Shown here in pieces: positions 16,750 through 24,473 of a stretch of DNA of 32,710 nt (position 1 is the stretch's first letter; each line of letters opens with the position of its first letter). The notes under the pieces were generated by a model. That model saw only the letters and a list, made by a program, of their open reading frames with translations, did no database searches and had not been told where the DNA came from. The stretch comes from Lachnospiraceae bacterium. GTDB lineage: Bacteria > Bacillota > Clostridia > Lachnospirales > Lachnospiraceae. The position numbers and the translations under genes are program-made. The DNA lies in assembly GCA_024399135.1 (NCBI GenBank), contig JAKSHY010000024.1:1-32710 (forward strand). The letters are read 5' to 3'.

Positions 16750-18069
16750 GTGGACAGTTTTTGGTTTTTTATGACACTTACACTTGATATTATTCCATTT
16801 ATGATTCTGTTTTTGAATCTGTTTAAGAGCAAACTGCCATGTTCTATGCCGGTTGCAGTTATGAAACTGATACTACCTATTGTTGCATATAATACAATCA
16901 TATGTATAACATATATGAACGGTATGTATGGTCCTGATATCATGGTTGGCTTAAGAGTAATGGGAAGTCCGTTGGCATATGTCCTTTTGTGTTTGACCTT
17001 CAAAAATTATTATCTTCCTTTTGCATATAAATGCCTATATACTTTGCCGTGCATGCTTGGTGTATTACAGATGTCAGCGTTTTGCATCAATTATATTAAT
17101 GTTGAAAATGCGCCGGAATTTATGGTAATGACTATTTTGCGATTTGGCTTCTATCTGGTATTAGGATATCCATATTATAAAATGGAAAAGAGTCTTCTGG
17201 TTGCGAATTTTGACATGGATGATAAGAGAGTGTGGAGTTATTTCGCAATAAGTCAGTTTTTGCTAAATGTTGCAATGATAGTATGCGTTAGAAATGATTA
17301 TGCTTCGAATGGAATCGCCCCAAAAGATTTTGTTCTTCAAATGGTAATGTTAGTTGCGACCATGAGTGTTACTGCAATTCTGTTTTATGCTTTTAAGATG
17401 TCAAGAAACGTGGCAATGATTAAAGATAAACAGATGCGAGATGAACTTTTGCTGGAACTGAATACGAGACAGTACAACTCTATACAGGACAATATTACTA
17501 AAACTAAGCAGGTTAGACATGATATAAGGCATCATCTTAGAACTATTCGCCAGATGATAGCTGAAGAACGTTATAGTGAAGTTAGAAAATATTTGGATGA
17601 ATATGAAGCGAGCATTCCAGAAGGCACCAAGATTAAGTTCTGTGATAATCTTACTATTAATGCGCTCCTCGAATATTATTTTGCATTAGCAGAGGACAAA
17701 AATATAGAAGTAAGTTTTGATGTAGCAGAGCTTGCTGACTGTAACATTAATGATATAGACTTAAATATTCTGCTTGGAAATGCTTTGGAGAATGCCATAG
17801 AGGCCAGCGAGAATGTTGCGGATGAAAAAAGAAGTATTAAACTATGCGCCAAGAAAAAGGCAGGTAGTATATTTATAACTATTGATAACGTTTTTGATAG
17901 AATAACTAAGAATAAAAACGGAGTACTGCTGTCTAAAAAAAGAGATTATAAAGAATCCGGATATGGAAATGCATCTATTGATGCAGTGGCAGAAAAATAT
18001 AATGGTCAGATAAAACGGGAGATTAATGGTAATCGATATCAGGTGTCAATAATCCTGAATGTATCGTAA
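16750..18069 (+). CDS. GHKL sensor histidine kinase (AgrC/ComD-like, HPK10)
   Basis: 439 residues, starting at a GTG with GAGGT overlapping the end of the response regulator gene. The N-terminal half holds about six membrane spans (about residues 5-220). The cytoplasmic half has the phosphoacceptor histidine in V-R-H-D-I-R-H-H-L, the N box G-N-A-L-E-N-A-I-E-A and a G-Y-G-N-A-S-I nucleotide-binding turn. This is the architecture of peptide-pheromone receptors such as AgrC. No agrB-like processing protease or peptide precursor gene is visible between 15755 and 18253 or nearby, so the signal is unknown. It should phosphorylate the LytTR regulator encoded just upstream. Confidence 0.88.
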   Translation: MDSFWFFMTLTLDIIPFMILFLNLFKSKLPCSMPVAVMKLILPIVAYNTIICITYMNGMYGPDIMVGLRVMGSPLAYVLLCLTFKNYYLPFAYKCLYTLPCMLGVLQMSAFCINYINVENAPEFMVMTILRFGFYLVLGYPYYKMEKSLLVANFDMDDKRVWSYFAISQFLLNVAMIVCVRNDYASNGIAPKDFVLQMVMLVATMSVTAILFYAFKMSRNVAMIKDKQMRDELLLELNTRQYNSIQDNITKTKQVRHDIRHHLRTIRQMIAEERYSEVRKYLDEYEASIPEGTKIKFCDNLTINALLEYYFALAEDKNIEVSFDVAELADCNINDIDLNILLGNALENAIEASENVADEKRSIKLCAKKKAGSIFITIDNVFDRITKNKNGVLLSKKRDYKESGYGNASIDAVAEKYNGQIKREINGNRYQVSIILNVS

Positions 18070-18119
18070 TTGTTGTGTAGGATTGAAAAGTAATAACAGT
18101 ATTTTGGTTATTTTTGCAA

Positions 18120-18165
18120 TTCGGTAAAAAAAACTGCATTTCGGAAAAGGTTTCCGTGGTTAAAT
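18120..18165 (+). promoter_or_regulatory. Shared promoter-like element, copy b (repeat surface protein)
   Basis: TTCGGTAAA (18120), TGCATT (18135-18140), TTCGGAAAAGG (18140-18150) and an extended -10 TGGTTAAAT (-10 at 18160-18165). The T-T-C-G-G boxes are exactly 20 bases apart and all spacings match copy a. A terminator-like hairpin lies between this promoter and its gene. Confidence 0.55.
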
Positions 18166-18183
18166 ATATATTTGTGCTAATCT

Positions 18184-18219
18184 ACTTTCAATGAGAATGC
18201 CCTCATTGAAAGTTTTTTT
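18184..18219 (+). terminator. Strong intrinsic terminator in the leader of the repeat protein gene
   Basis: A perfect 12-bp stem (ACTTTCAATGAG 18184-18195, CTCATTGAAAGT 18202-18213), loop AATGCC and seven T. It can end the two-component operon, but it also lies downstream of the promoter-like element 18120-18165, so it may act as a leader attenuator for the gene at 18253. Confidence 0.85.
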
Positions 18220-18252
18220 ATTGAGATAATATCATATTTTCGGAGGAAAAAT

Positions 18253-20421
18253 ATGCGAAGAAAGATATTCCCGGCTTTGATTGCCTCTATACTTATCACT
18301 ACAGCAACTGCGACCAATGCATTTGCAGCACCTCTTTCAATTAATTCAAATGAATATGCAGTGGCGAATTCCAAAGAATCCATTGATAAGGGGAAAACGA
18401 TTGATGTTTCAGCATTGATTTCGTTGTTTGTTAAGAATAATATGCAGTATTACTTAAAGCATTTTATGGATTCTGATTTTCCATTTTTTAATGTAAAAAA
18501 TTATGCACTTGCTAATCCAGATGTAGTTGCAGTACTGGGAAATGATCCTGAAGTGCTTTTAAGACATTACTTAACTTATGGGGCTAAGGAAGGGCGCAGT
18601 TGTGGCACCAAAACAGACCCTGTCGTAGCTATCGTAACTCATCCTGAGACGATGTTTACTGGTAGCATGGCGCCTGAAATTGTAATCGCAACATTTGCCA
18701 AAGTTACTGGTACTACGAGTACGGAAGGTATTATACTGAGCATTTCTGACAATGGCACAGTGGCTGTTCGGGAAGTTTTAGCAAATGCTCCAGCCGGTGC
18801 AGCAATTTCTGTGAGCAGCGGTGTGACATTCGGTGGACAGGTAGCTGTTAATAAAGTAACGGGACAGACTTCACATGTAAGTTCTTCTGTTGGATTTTCC
18901 AGTGCCAATACTTCGGAAAATGATAGTTCTTCAGATAACATTGATACTTCGGATAGTGTAAGTTCTTCAGGCAGTGGCAATTCGTCTAATTCAAATGTGG
19001 AATTTGACAGTTGGCTTGCTTCTGTTCCAGTTCCAGATAATTATGCTGATAGTGCCGCTTATTCAGGTGATTACAGCACTTGGTTAGGAATAGGCATAGA
19101 AAAAGGCTGGGCCAATAAAATAGGTGATGATATCGAGATTCCGAAGGCCTGGTTTGATGTAAGTGAATATGCAGATGCTTGTGCTGAATGGCTAAATGAC
19201 AAGCCAGTCTTTGAAAAATACATTAAATATGACGAGTTCCAAGTAGCTCATAAGAATTGGGAAGAAAGTTTTCCTGATAGAAATGCAACTGAATATATTT
19301 ACGATGCAACAGGTTACCAAATTGCCTGCGAGTTATATGAGAGAGTCCATCCAGAACCCCAAATCGAAAACTATAGTGATAATGAAGCGTATGAGATTGC
19401 TCATCGTGAGTGGCTTAGTAATTACCCATATAAAGTAGACTACAATTCTGTAGACACTGTAGATAATGTTGACGCAAGAGGTAGGAAAGAAGTTGAGAAT
19501 CTTTACAATATGCTTAAGCCAACGTATGCACAGTTTGGAATTACAAATGAGGAAGTTAATGCGTATCAGACAGCTTTAGAAACATATGAAGCTACGAAAT
19601 CTCTTGCTATAGATTCTATAGAGGTGGGTGTCTACAGATTTGGTGGCCAAGAATATGATATAAGCCTTTCACCTTTCGAATTGACTGAAGCATTTAGCTG
19701 TTGGGATTCAGATCAAAGGATAAAGGCTGAAATTCAGGCTGTGGAATTTGATGATTTATTAAAGGAAGATAAAAATGTTCTTTGGGATTTTGATACCTTC
19801 AAGCTGGTGAATATATCTATTAGAGGGTACGATACTTTTACAGTAGCAGTTGGTGAATATGATCGAGAAAAGGTCCTAGAAGTAGGCTGGCCAAATGATG
19901 ATTTTATAACCCCAGTTGAAGAGGTGCAATCAATATATGAAGCATACCAAGCAGCAAATGTGCCTGATCCAGACTGGCGTTCTGACAAAGAAAACTACAC
20001 AAACTATAAAGCAACTGAGACTAAGTACACTTTTGCAGGTACGGAAACTCTTTATGATACAGAAGAAGCCGCGCAGGCTGCAATTGATGTCTTAGCAGGT
20101 GATGAACCACAACTTGAATCATCGAAAGAGGGTGCTTGCGAGTCATACAGAGAAGCTGAAGACGAATGGAAAAGTAATAAACCAGATTATAGTAAATTCA
20201 TCTGTGATACATTTGATGATGAAACCTATAAAGAGTTCTTTGCGGAGCATGTACGATATGAACCAACTATTGAAAAGTATACTCAGCAACAGGCGTTTGA
20301 TATTGATACGAGTAGTTGGAATGAAAACAAGCCAGAAAAAGAAGATTTTGCGATTGACGAAGGCGAAGATAATAATGATAATGAAGGAGAAGCGTCACCT
20401 TCAGATGAAGCTGGGGAATAA
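18253..20421 (+). CDS. Secreted protein with short W/P/Y helical repeats
   Basis: 722 residues preceded by GGAGG. A signal peptide ends about A-F-A (25). Next comes a segment (about 78-118) with N-Y-A-L-A-N-P-D-V, D-P-E-V-L-L-R-H-Y-L and Y-G-A-K-E-G-R, a module found in several bacterial surface proteins. A beta-like segment and a Ser/Asn/Asp-rich linker (about 205-250) follow. The rest is built from diverged units of about 24 residues with the pattern Y-x-x-A-x-x-x-W-x4-P-x4-Y, for instance S-E-Y-A-D-A-C-A-E-W-L-N-D-K-P and A-Y-E-I-A-H-R-E-W-L-S-N-Y-P. At least six can be picked out. The C-terminus is very acidic. No LPxTG motif or final membrane span is present, so it may be released or bound non-covalently. 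Function unknown. Confidence 0.75.
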   Translation: MRRKIFPALIASILITTATATNAFAAPLSINSNEYAVANSKESIDKGKTIDVSALISLFVKNNMQYYLKHFMDSDFPFFNVKNYALANPDVVAVLGNDPEVLLRHYLTYGAKEGRSCGTKTDPVVAIVTHPETMFTGSMAPEIVIATFAKVTGTTSTEGIILSISDNGTVAVREVLANAPAGAAISVSSGVTFGGQVAVNKVTGQTSHVSSSVGFSSANTSENDSSSDNIDTSDSVSSSGSGNSSNSNVEFDSWLASVPVPDNYADSAAYSGDYSTWLGIGIEKGWANKIGDDIEIPKAWFDVSEYADACAEWLNDKPVFEKYIKYDEFQVAHKNWEESFPDRNATEYIYDATGYQIACELYERVHPEPQIENYSDNEAYEIAHREWLSNYPYKVDYNSVDTVDNVDARGRKEVENLYNMLKPTYAQFGITNEEVNAYQTALETYEATKSLAIDSIEVGVYRFGGQEYDISLSPFELTEAFSCWDSDQRIKAEIQAVEFDDLLKEDKNVLWDFDTFKLVNISIRGYDTFTVAVGEYDREKVLEVGWPNDDFITPVEEVQSIYEAYQAANVPDPDWRSDKENYTNYKATETKYTFAGTETLYDTEEAAQAAIDVLAGDEPQLESSKEGACESYREAEDEWKSNKPDYSKFICDTFDDETYKEFFAEHVRYEPTIEKYTQQQAFDIDTSSWNENKPEKEDFAIDEGEDNNDNEGEASPSDEAGE

Positions 20422-20441
20422 GCCCTGTTGTTAGGTCCAAA

Positions 20442-20473
20442 GGGACAGTCCTTGTGACAAAAGAACCGTCCCC
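20442..20473 (+). repeat. Dispersed hairpin repeat before the HD-GYP gene
   Basis: GGGACAGTCC, then TTGTGACAAAAGAACCGTCC, CC. The outer arms pair with two mismatches. It is followed by AAAGAGAG and ends 17 bases before the ATG at 20491. Confidence 0.85.
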
Positions 20474-20490
20474 AAAGAGAGAATTGTGGA

Positions 20491-22605
20491 ATGAAGAAAA
20501 TAAACAGAACATTGCTGATAAGCTGGCTTACGATAATAGTTATTCTATTAATAACGTATAGTCTTGAAGTTATAAAGCATGAAAGAACATTTGAATATAC
20601 TCTGATATTTGCTTTGGTAATGATAGTACCATTTTCTGTTGTTGCGCTTCTTTATAATAAGAACAAAGAGTGGGAACATTTAGGCTATGCTGTTGTTATT
20701 GGGTATTCATTTATGTATGCATTTGTATTGTTTACAGGTGCAACACAAATGGTATTTTGTTATATTCTTCCACTTCTTTGCTTTTTGATTCTCTATCATA
20801 AGCCAAGACTGATTCTTTTTTCTTTTCTTATTGCAGTGATATTGAATGTTGCATCATTGTTATATCAATTTGAGCAAAACAGCATAACGATAGCTAACAG
20901 TAAGGATGTTGAAATAAGATTTGCTGCTATTATTCTGTGCTATGCGGGAGCATATGTATCTGCAGGCCTTTATAATATGATTCATAATGATAATCAAAGA
21001 TATATCGTGGAGCTTGCCCAAAAGAATCAGGAAATTCAGGACATGGCAATTCAGACAATCGCTACAATAGCTAATACTATTGATGCGAAGGATGAATATA
21101 CAAGAGGCCATTCTAAGCGAGTTGCTGAGATTTCTGTTGCAATCGCAAAAGATATGGGAATGCCTGCAGAGGAAATAAATAATCTTAGGTCGATAGCACT
21201 TTTACATGATATAGGAAAAATAGGTGTACCAGACACCGTGCTTAATAAACCAGGGAAACTGACTGATGACGAATATGAGTTGATGAAACAGCATACTGTT
21301 ATAGGTGCGGATATACTTAAAGATATAAAGATGTTTCAGGGAATCGATGTCGGTGCCAGGTCACATCATGAAAAATATGACGGAACAGGTTATCCTGAAA
21401 AAATCTCAGGTGAAAATATACCATATATCGCGAGAATCATTGCAGTTGCGGATGCTTTTGATGCAATGACAAGTAACCGAGTATATAGAAAACGACTCGA
21501 TTTGGATTATGTTGTTGAAGAATTAAAAAGATGTAGTGGCTCACAATTTGATCCTGATATTGTGAACGTTCTGATTCGTATGCTTGAAGAAAAACGTCTT
21601 AATCCTAGTGCGGATAATCAGGAGGAAGAAATTTCTGAATTATCCAAAATTTGGACGAGAGTTATGCAGAAGGAAGAAGAAAAATATAAGGCTGCTTTTG
21701 ATGAATTAACAGGTCTTTTACTTCGTGCATATGGTGAAAAGAAAATAGTAAGCCTCATAAAGGAACGACCAGGTGCGCTTATTTTCTGCGATATGGATAA
21801 TCTTAAGACTATTAATGACAGGTTTGGCCACAAGAGCGGAGACAAAGCGCTTAAAATTCTAGGCAGCGTTATTGGAGAGTTTGGCGAAAATGGTGTTGCC
21901 TGCAGAGTTGGTGGAGATGAATTTTTATTATATCTTGATAATGTTAATGAAAATGAAGTTGTCGATATACTGGAATCTATCACAGATGCGTTCAGGAACG
22001 AAGTGGCAAGTGATAAGACGATAAATATTGCTACAATATCAGCAGGTGTATGCTTGACAATTCCTGCCGATTTATATGCGAATGTATTAAATAAAGCGGA
22101 TAAAGCTTTGTATCATGTAAAGCAGCGAGGTAAGGCCGGATACTACATTTATAAGGACGAGCTTGATAATATTGGTTCTAATAACCATGTTGATATCAAT
22201 CAGGTTACAAGAAGTATAATTGAAGCTGGCAAATATGATGGTGCGCTTGACGTTGAATACCGTCAGTTCACCAAAATGTATGAGTATTTGAATAATCTTT
22301 GCACCAGATATGATCATTCCTGCAATGTGGTACTCGTTACACTTGACGCTAAGTCAAATAGTACGATGTTTATAGATGAGATAGAACAGGGAATGAAGTG
22401 TATGGAAATGGCAATAAAGAATACCATTCGTAATGTCGACATATGCACCAAGTATTCTTCTGTGCAATTTCTTATTGTTTTGTTAGAAGCAGGCGACGAG
22501 AATATTCATGTAATTATAAATCGTATTTTTACTCTATTTTACAAGATGAGTCAGAACCCAGATTTAATTCCAAGATATGAAGTAAGTACATTATCTATCA
22601 GCTAG
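20491..22605 (+). CDS. Membrane HD-GYP/GGDEF dual c-di-GMP protein with degenerate third domain
   Basis: 704 residues. Membrane region with about five to six spans (8-163). HD-GYP phosphodiesterase domain (about 185-370) with H-D-I-G-K (239-243), H-H-E-K-Y-D-G-T-G-Y-P (292-302) and the final D-A-F-D-A-M-T. A GGDEF cyclase domain follows (about 403-560) with D-E-L-T-G-L-L, D-M-D-N-L-K-T-I-N-D and an intact G-G-D-E-F at 474-478. The last part (about 590-704) looks like a decayed GGDEF fold (I-R-N-V-D-I-C-T-K-Y-S-S-V-Q-F-L-I-V-L-L, with S-S-V-Q-F in place of G-G-D-E-F). Both catalytic motif sets look active, so it could make and break c-di-GMP. The third domain is probably regulatory. The ribosome binding site is modest (AGAGAG). 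Confidence 0.88.
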   Translation: MKKINRTLLISWLTIIVILLITYSLEVIKHERTFEYTLIFALVMIVPFSVVALLYNKNKEWEHLGYAVVIGYSFMYAFVLFTGATQMVFCYILPLLCFLILYHKPRLILFSFLIAVILNVASLLYQFEQNSITIANSKDVEIRFAAIILCYAGAYVSAGLYNMIHNDNQRYIVELAQKNQEIQDMAIQTIATIANTIDAKDEYTRGHSKRVAEISVAIAKDMGMPAEEINNLRSIALLHDIGKIGVPDTVLNKPGKLTDDEYELMKQHTVIGADILKDIKMFQGIDVGARSHHEKYDGTGYPEKISGENIPYIARIIAVADAFDAMTSNRVYRKRLDLDYVVEELKRCSGSQFDPDIVNVLIRMLEEKRLNPSADNQEEEISELSKIWTRVMQKEEEKYKAAFDELTGLLLRAYGEKKIVSLIKERPGALIFCDMDNLKTINDRFGHKSGDKALKILGSVIGEFGENGVACRVGGDEFLLYLDNVNENEVVDILESITDAFRNEVASDKTINIATISAGVCLTIPADLYANVLNKADKALYHVKQRGKAGYYIYKDELDNIGSNNHVDINQVTRSIIEAGKYDGALDVEYRQFTKMYEYLNNLCTRYDHSCNVVLVTLDAKSNSTMFIDEIEQGMKCMEMAIKNTIRNVDICTKYSSVQFLIVLLEAGDENIHVIINRIFTLFYKMSQNPDLIPRYEVSTLSIS

Positions 22606-22639
22606 GTGAGAGGTACAAATATACATACCTTGTACCAAA

Positions 22640-22671
22640 GGGACACTCCTTGTGACAAAAGAACCGTCCCC
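22640..22671 (+). repeat. Dispersed hairpin repeat before the membrane protein gene
   Basis: GGGACACTCC, then TTGTGACAAAAGAACCGTCC, CC, continuing into AAAGGAGAG, which is the ribosome binding site of the gene starting at 22687. Confidence 0.85.
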
Positions 22672-22686
22672 AAAGGAGAGGCGATA

Positions 22687-23343
22687 TTGAAACAAAATAT
22701 ATTTTTAAGCGAAAGACTGATGAAAGTGGCAGCGATAATTTCTGTAGCAGGAATTATCCTTTCTCTTGCTGTATTAGTTTTTTCAAAAGAAGCAGCTCCA
22801 TTAACTGTTTTTGAAAAGATAGTGAAGCTTATGCTCGTTATATCTTTGTACTTCGCATTCACACATTATCAGTGGGATATGATGCGCGGAATCATGGGTG
22901 GTATACTTTTTTCACTGATGTATGCGGAAGGCTTTTTAGTCCTTGGAACATTGTGGAAAGATACAGCTTCTGCTAATACCTTCCTTATTATGGGAGTTCA
23001 GGGGAGTCTCTATATAGCAACTGAAAGCATGAGTTTTCTTATGACTATTATTATTACGCTTAATCATTTCATTATGAATTATGGAAAGAGAAACAACTGG
23101 CGTAATGTTATATTCAATCAGATATCCATTTTGTTTAAACTGCTGTTATATGTGTTCCTGGCAATAATCAATATCTTTATCAAAAGACCGGTTCCAACAC
23201 TCGTAGGTTCAGGAATTGAGTATATTGCTGATATCAGTATCATTATTACACTTATATGCGTAGAATCTCAGTTGGAAGATTTCAAGATATTAAGGCAGGA
23301 ACTTCTGGAAGAAAAGCGACTTAAAAGGAAATTGAATGAATAA
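22687..23343 (+). CDS. Polytopic membrane protein, unknown function
   Basis: 218 residues with about five hydrophobic segments (about 14-33, 43-58, 66-84, 90-130 and 148-200 in part) and a charged C-terminal tail ending E-E-K-R-L-K-R-K-L-N-E. I assign the start to TTG 22687 because GGAGAG lies 6 bases upstream; the frame is open back to 22606, but that part reads through the dispersed repeat. Internal ATG 22720 is an alternative. The family is not recognised. The stop overlaps the next gene's start by 8 bases, so the two products are translationally coupled and probably work together in the membrane. Confidence 0.7.
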   Translation: MKQNIFLSERLMKVAAIISVAGIILSLAVLVFSKEAAPLTVFEKIVKLMLVISLYFAFTHYQWDMMRGIMGGILFSLMYAEGFLVLGTLWKDTASANTFLIMGVQGSLYIATESMSFLMTIIITLNHFIMNYGKRNNWRNVIFNQISILFKLLLYVFLAIINIFIKRPVPTLVGSGIEYIADISIIITLICVESQLEDFKILRQELLEEKRLKRKLNE

Positions 23344-24304
23344 GAAGAAAATGTTGTTTGGAATATGGCTTATGACGATGACACTCATGTCATTGTTCGC
23401 TTTTACTATATATTTTGTGGCTCAGATGAGGTATTCGGTGTTGTTCACTGGATATCTTGTTTTAATGATTTCACAGTTCTTTTCTTTGACAGTGTTCTTA
23501 ATAGATGATGAGAGAATTAAAAAATCTATTGTCAAAATTCTTTATAGAGTGTGCTGCATAGTGTCTTTGGCAGTAATACCGGCATTTCTTTTTATATTCA
23601 CAGCGCTCACATCACAGTATCATGCAACCATCGACGAAGCTATAAGGGTTGAGCCATCAGAATACGAATCTATGCTTCCAGGCGAAGAAACTACAATATA
23701 TGAAACCGATGATTTATATATTACATTTCCTAAATATTCAAGAATAGATTTAGTGTGTGGTGACAGACCATCAACCTCTGATGAGGAAATAACCTGGTGC
23801 AGTGGAGCCGCATTCCAGCATGAACTTAGATTTGATTTTTCTCATCTTAACGTTGAAGGATATCACGCATGCAGTGGCGAATATTATGACAGCCCGTACA
23901 TACATGATGAGTCTGCAGCCTTCGTATCGTATGATGGCAAGTTCAAATTCGAATTTGATGATCCTGAAGGTGCAATTAAAGAAGCTGCCGAAAATGGCGG
24001 AAGTGGTTTCATGCAGTTCGGAATTATCCAAGATGGTGAAGTGGTTTATTCATTCTCAAGAACCAGATGTTACAGAGTCTTGGCTGAACTTAACGGTAAT
24101 GTATGCATTATAGATTCTAAAGAAATGATGAATTTTAATGATTTCATTGAAGAGCTTAAGGAACTTAATGTGATTAATGCTCTTTATATGGACATGGGTG
24201 CAGGCTGGAATTATTCATGGTATAGAAGAACTAACGGTAAAGTTAAGACGTTATTTGATCTTAAGGTTCCGTGGTCTCATAACTGGGTGGTATTTCGAGT
24301 GTAA
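23336..24304 (+). CDS. Membrane protein with phosphodiester-glycosidase (NAGPA/DUF2233)-like domain
   Basis: 322 residues. Three membrane spans (about 6-29, 34-56, 68-92) place the rest outside the cell. The outer domain (about 110-322) resembles the fold of phosphodiester glycosidases (N-acetylglucosamine-1-phosphodiester glycosidase family). Near the end it has V-C-I-I-D-S-K-E-M-M-N-F-N-D-F and then N-A-L-Y-M-D-M-G-A-G-W-N-Y-S-W-Y (281-296), the counterpart of the usual N-A-L-N-L-D-G-G-G-S. It closes with N-W-V-V-F-R. The family cleaves sugar-phosphodiester links, which here could be in wall or capsule polymers. The assignment is from motif memory, so moderate. The gene start overlaps the upstream membrane protein gene. 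Confidence 0.7.
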   Translation: MNKKKMLFGIWLMTMTLMSLFAFTIYFVAQMRYSVLFTGYLVLMISQFFSLTVFLIDDERIKKSIVKILYRVCCIVSLAVIPAFLFIFTALTSQYHATIDEAIRVEPSEYESMLPGEETTIYETDDLYITFPKYSRIDLVCGDRPSTSDEEITWCSGAAFQHELRFDFSHLNVEGYHACSGEYYDSPYIHDESAAFVSYDGKFKFEFDDPEGAIKEAAENGGSGFMQFGIIQDGEVVYSFSRTRCYRVLAELNGNVCIIDSKEMMNFNDFIEELKELNVINALYMDMGAGWNYSWYRRTNGKVKTLFDLKVPWSHNWVVFRV

Positions 24305-24315
24305 TTATTAAAAAA

Positions 24316-24361
24316 TATTTGATGAAAAATTGCATATTTGAAAAGGCTTTTGTGATAAAAT
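24316..24361 (+). promoter_or_regulatory. Shared promoter-like element, copy c (chemoreceptor)
   Basis: TTTGATGAAAAA (24318), TGCATA (24331-24336), TTGAAAAGG (24338-24346) and extended -10 TGATAAAAT (-10 at 24356-24361). The -10 begins 15 bases after the start of AAAAGG, as in copies a and b. Confidence 0.5.
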
Positions 24362-24425
24362 ATTACCATATATATTGTGAAGCAAGGATTTTCGGCGCTT
24401 TTTGTGACATAGAGAAAGGGACCAG

Positions 24426-24457
24426 GGGACACTCTTTGTGACAAAAGAACCGTCCCC
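24426..24457 (+). repeat. Dispersed hairpin repeat before the chemoreceptor gene
   Basis: GGGACACTCT, then TTGTGACAAAAGAACCGTCC, CC, running into AAAGGAGAG, the ribosome binding site of the chemoreceptor gene. A rough partial copy (TTTTTGTGACATAGAGAAAG) lies just upstream. Confidence 0.85.
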
Positions 24458-24473
24458 AAAGGAGAGAATGAAT

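Noticed and set aside
24438-24473. Longer N-terminus of the chemoreceptor (M-T-K-E-P-S-P...)
   Set aside because: The extra codons are the dispersed repeat itself; the same M-T-K-E-P-S-P peptide arises before the response regulator for the same reason.
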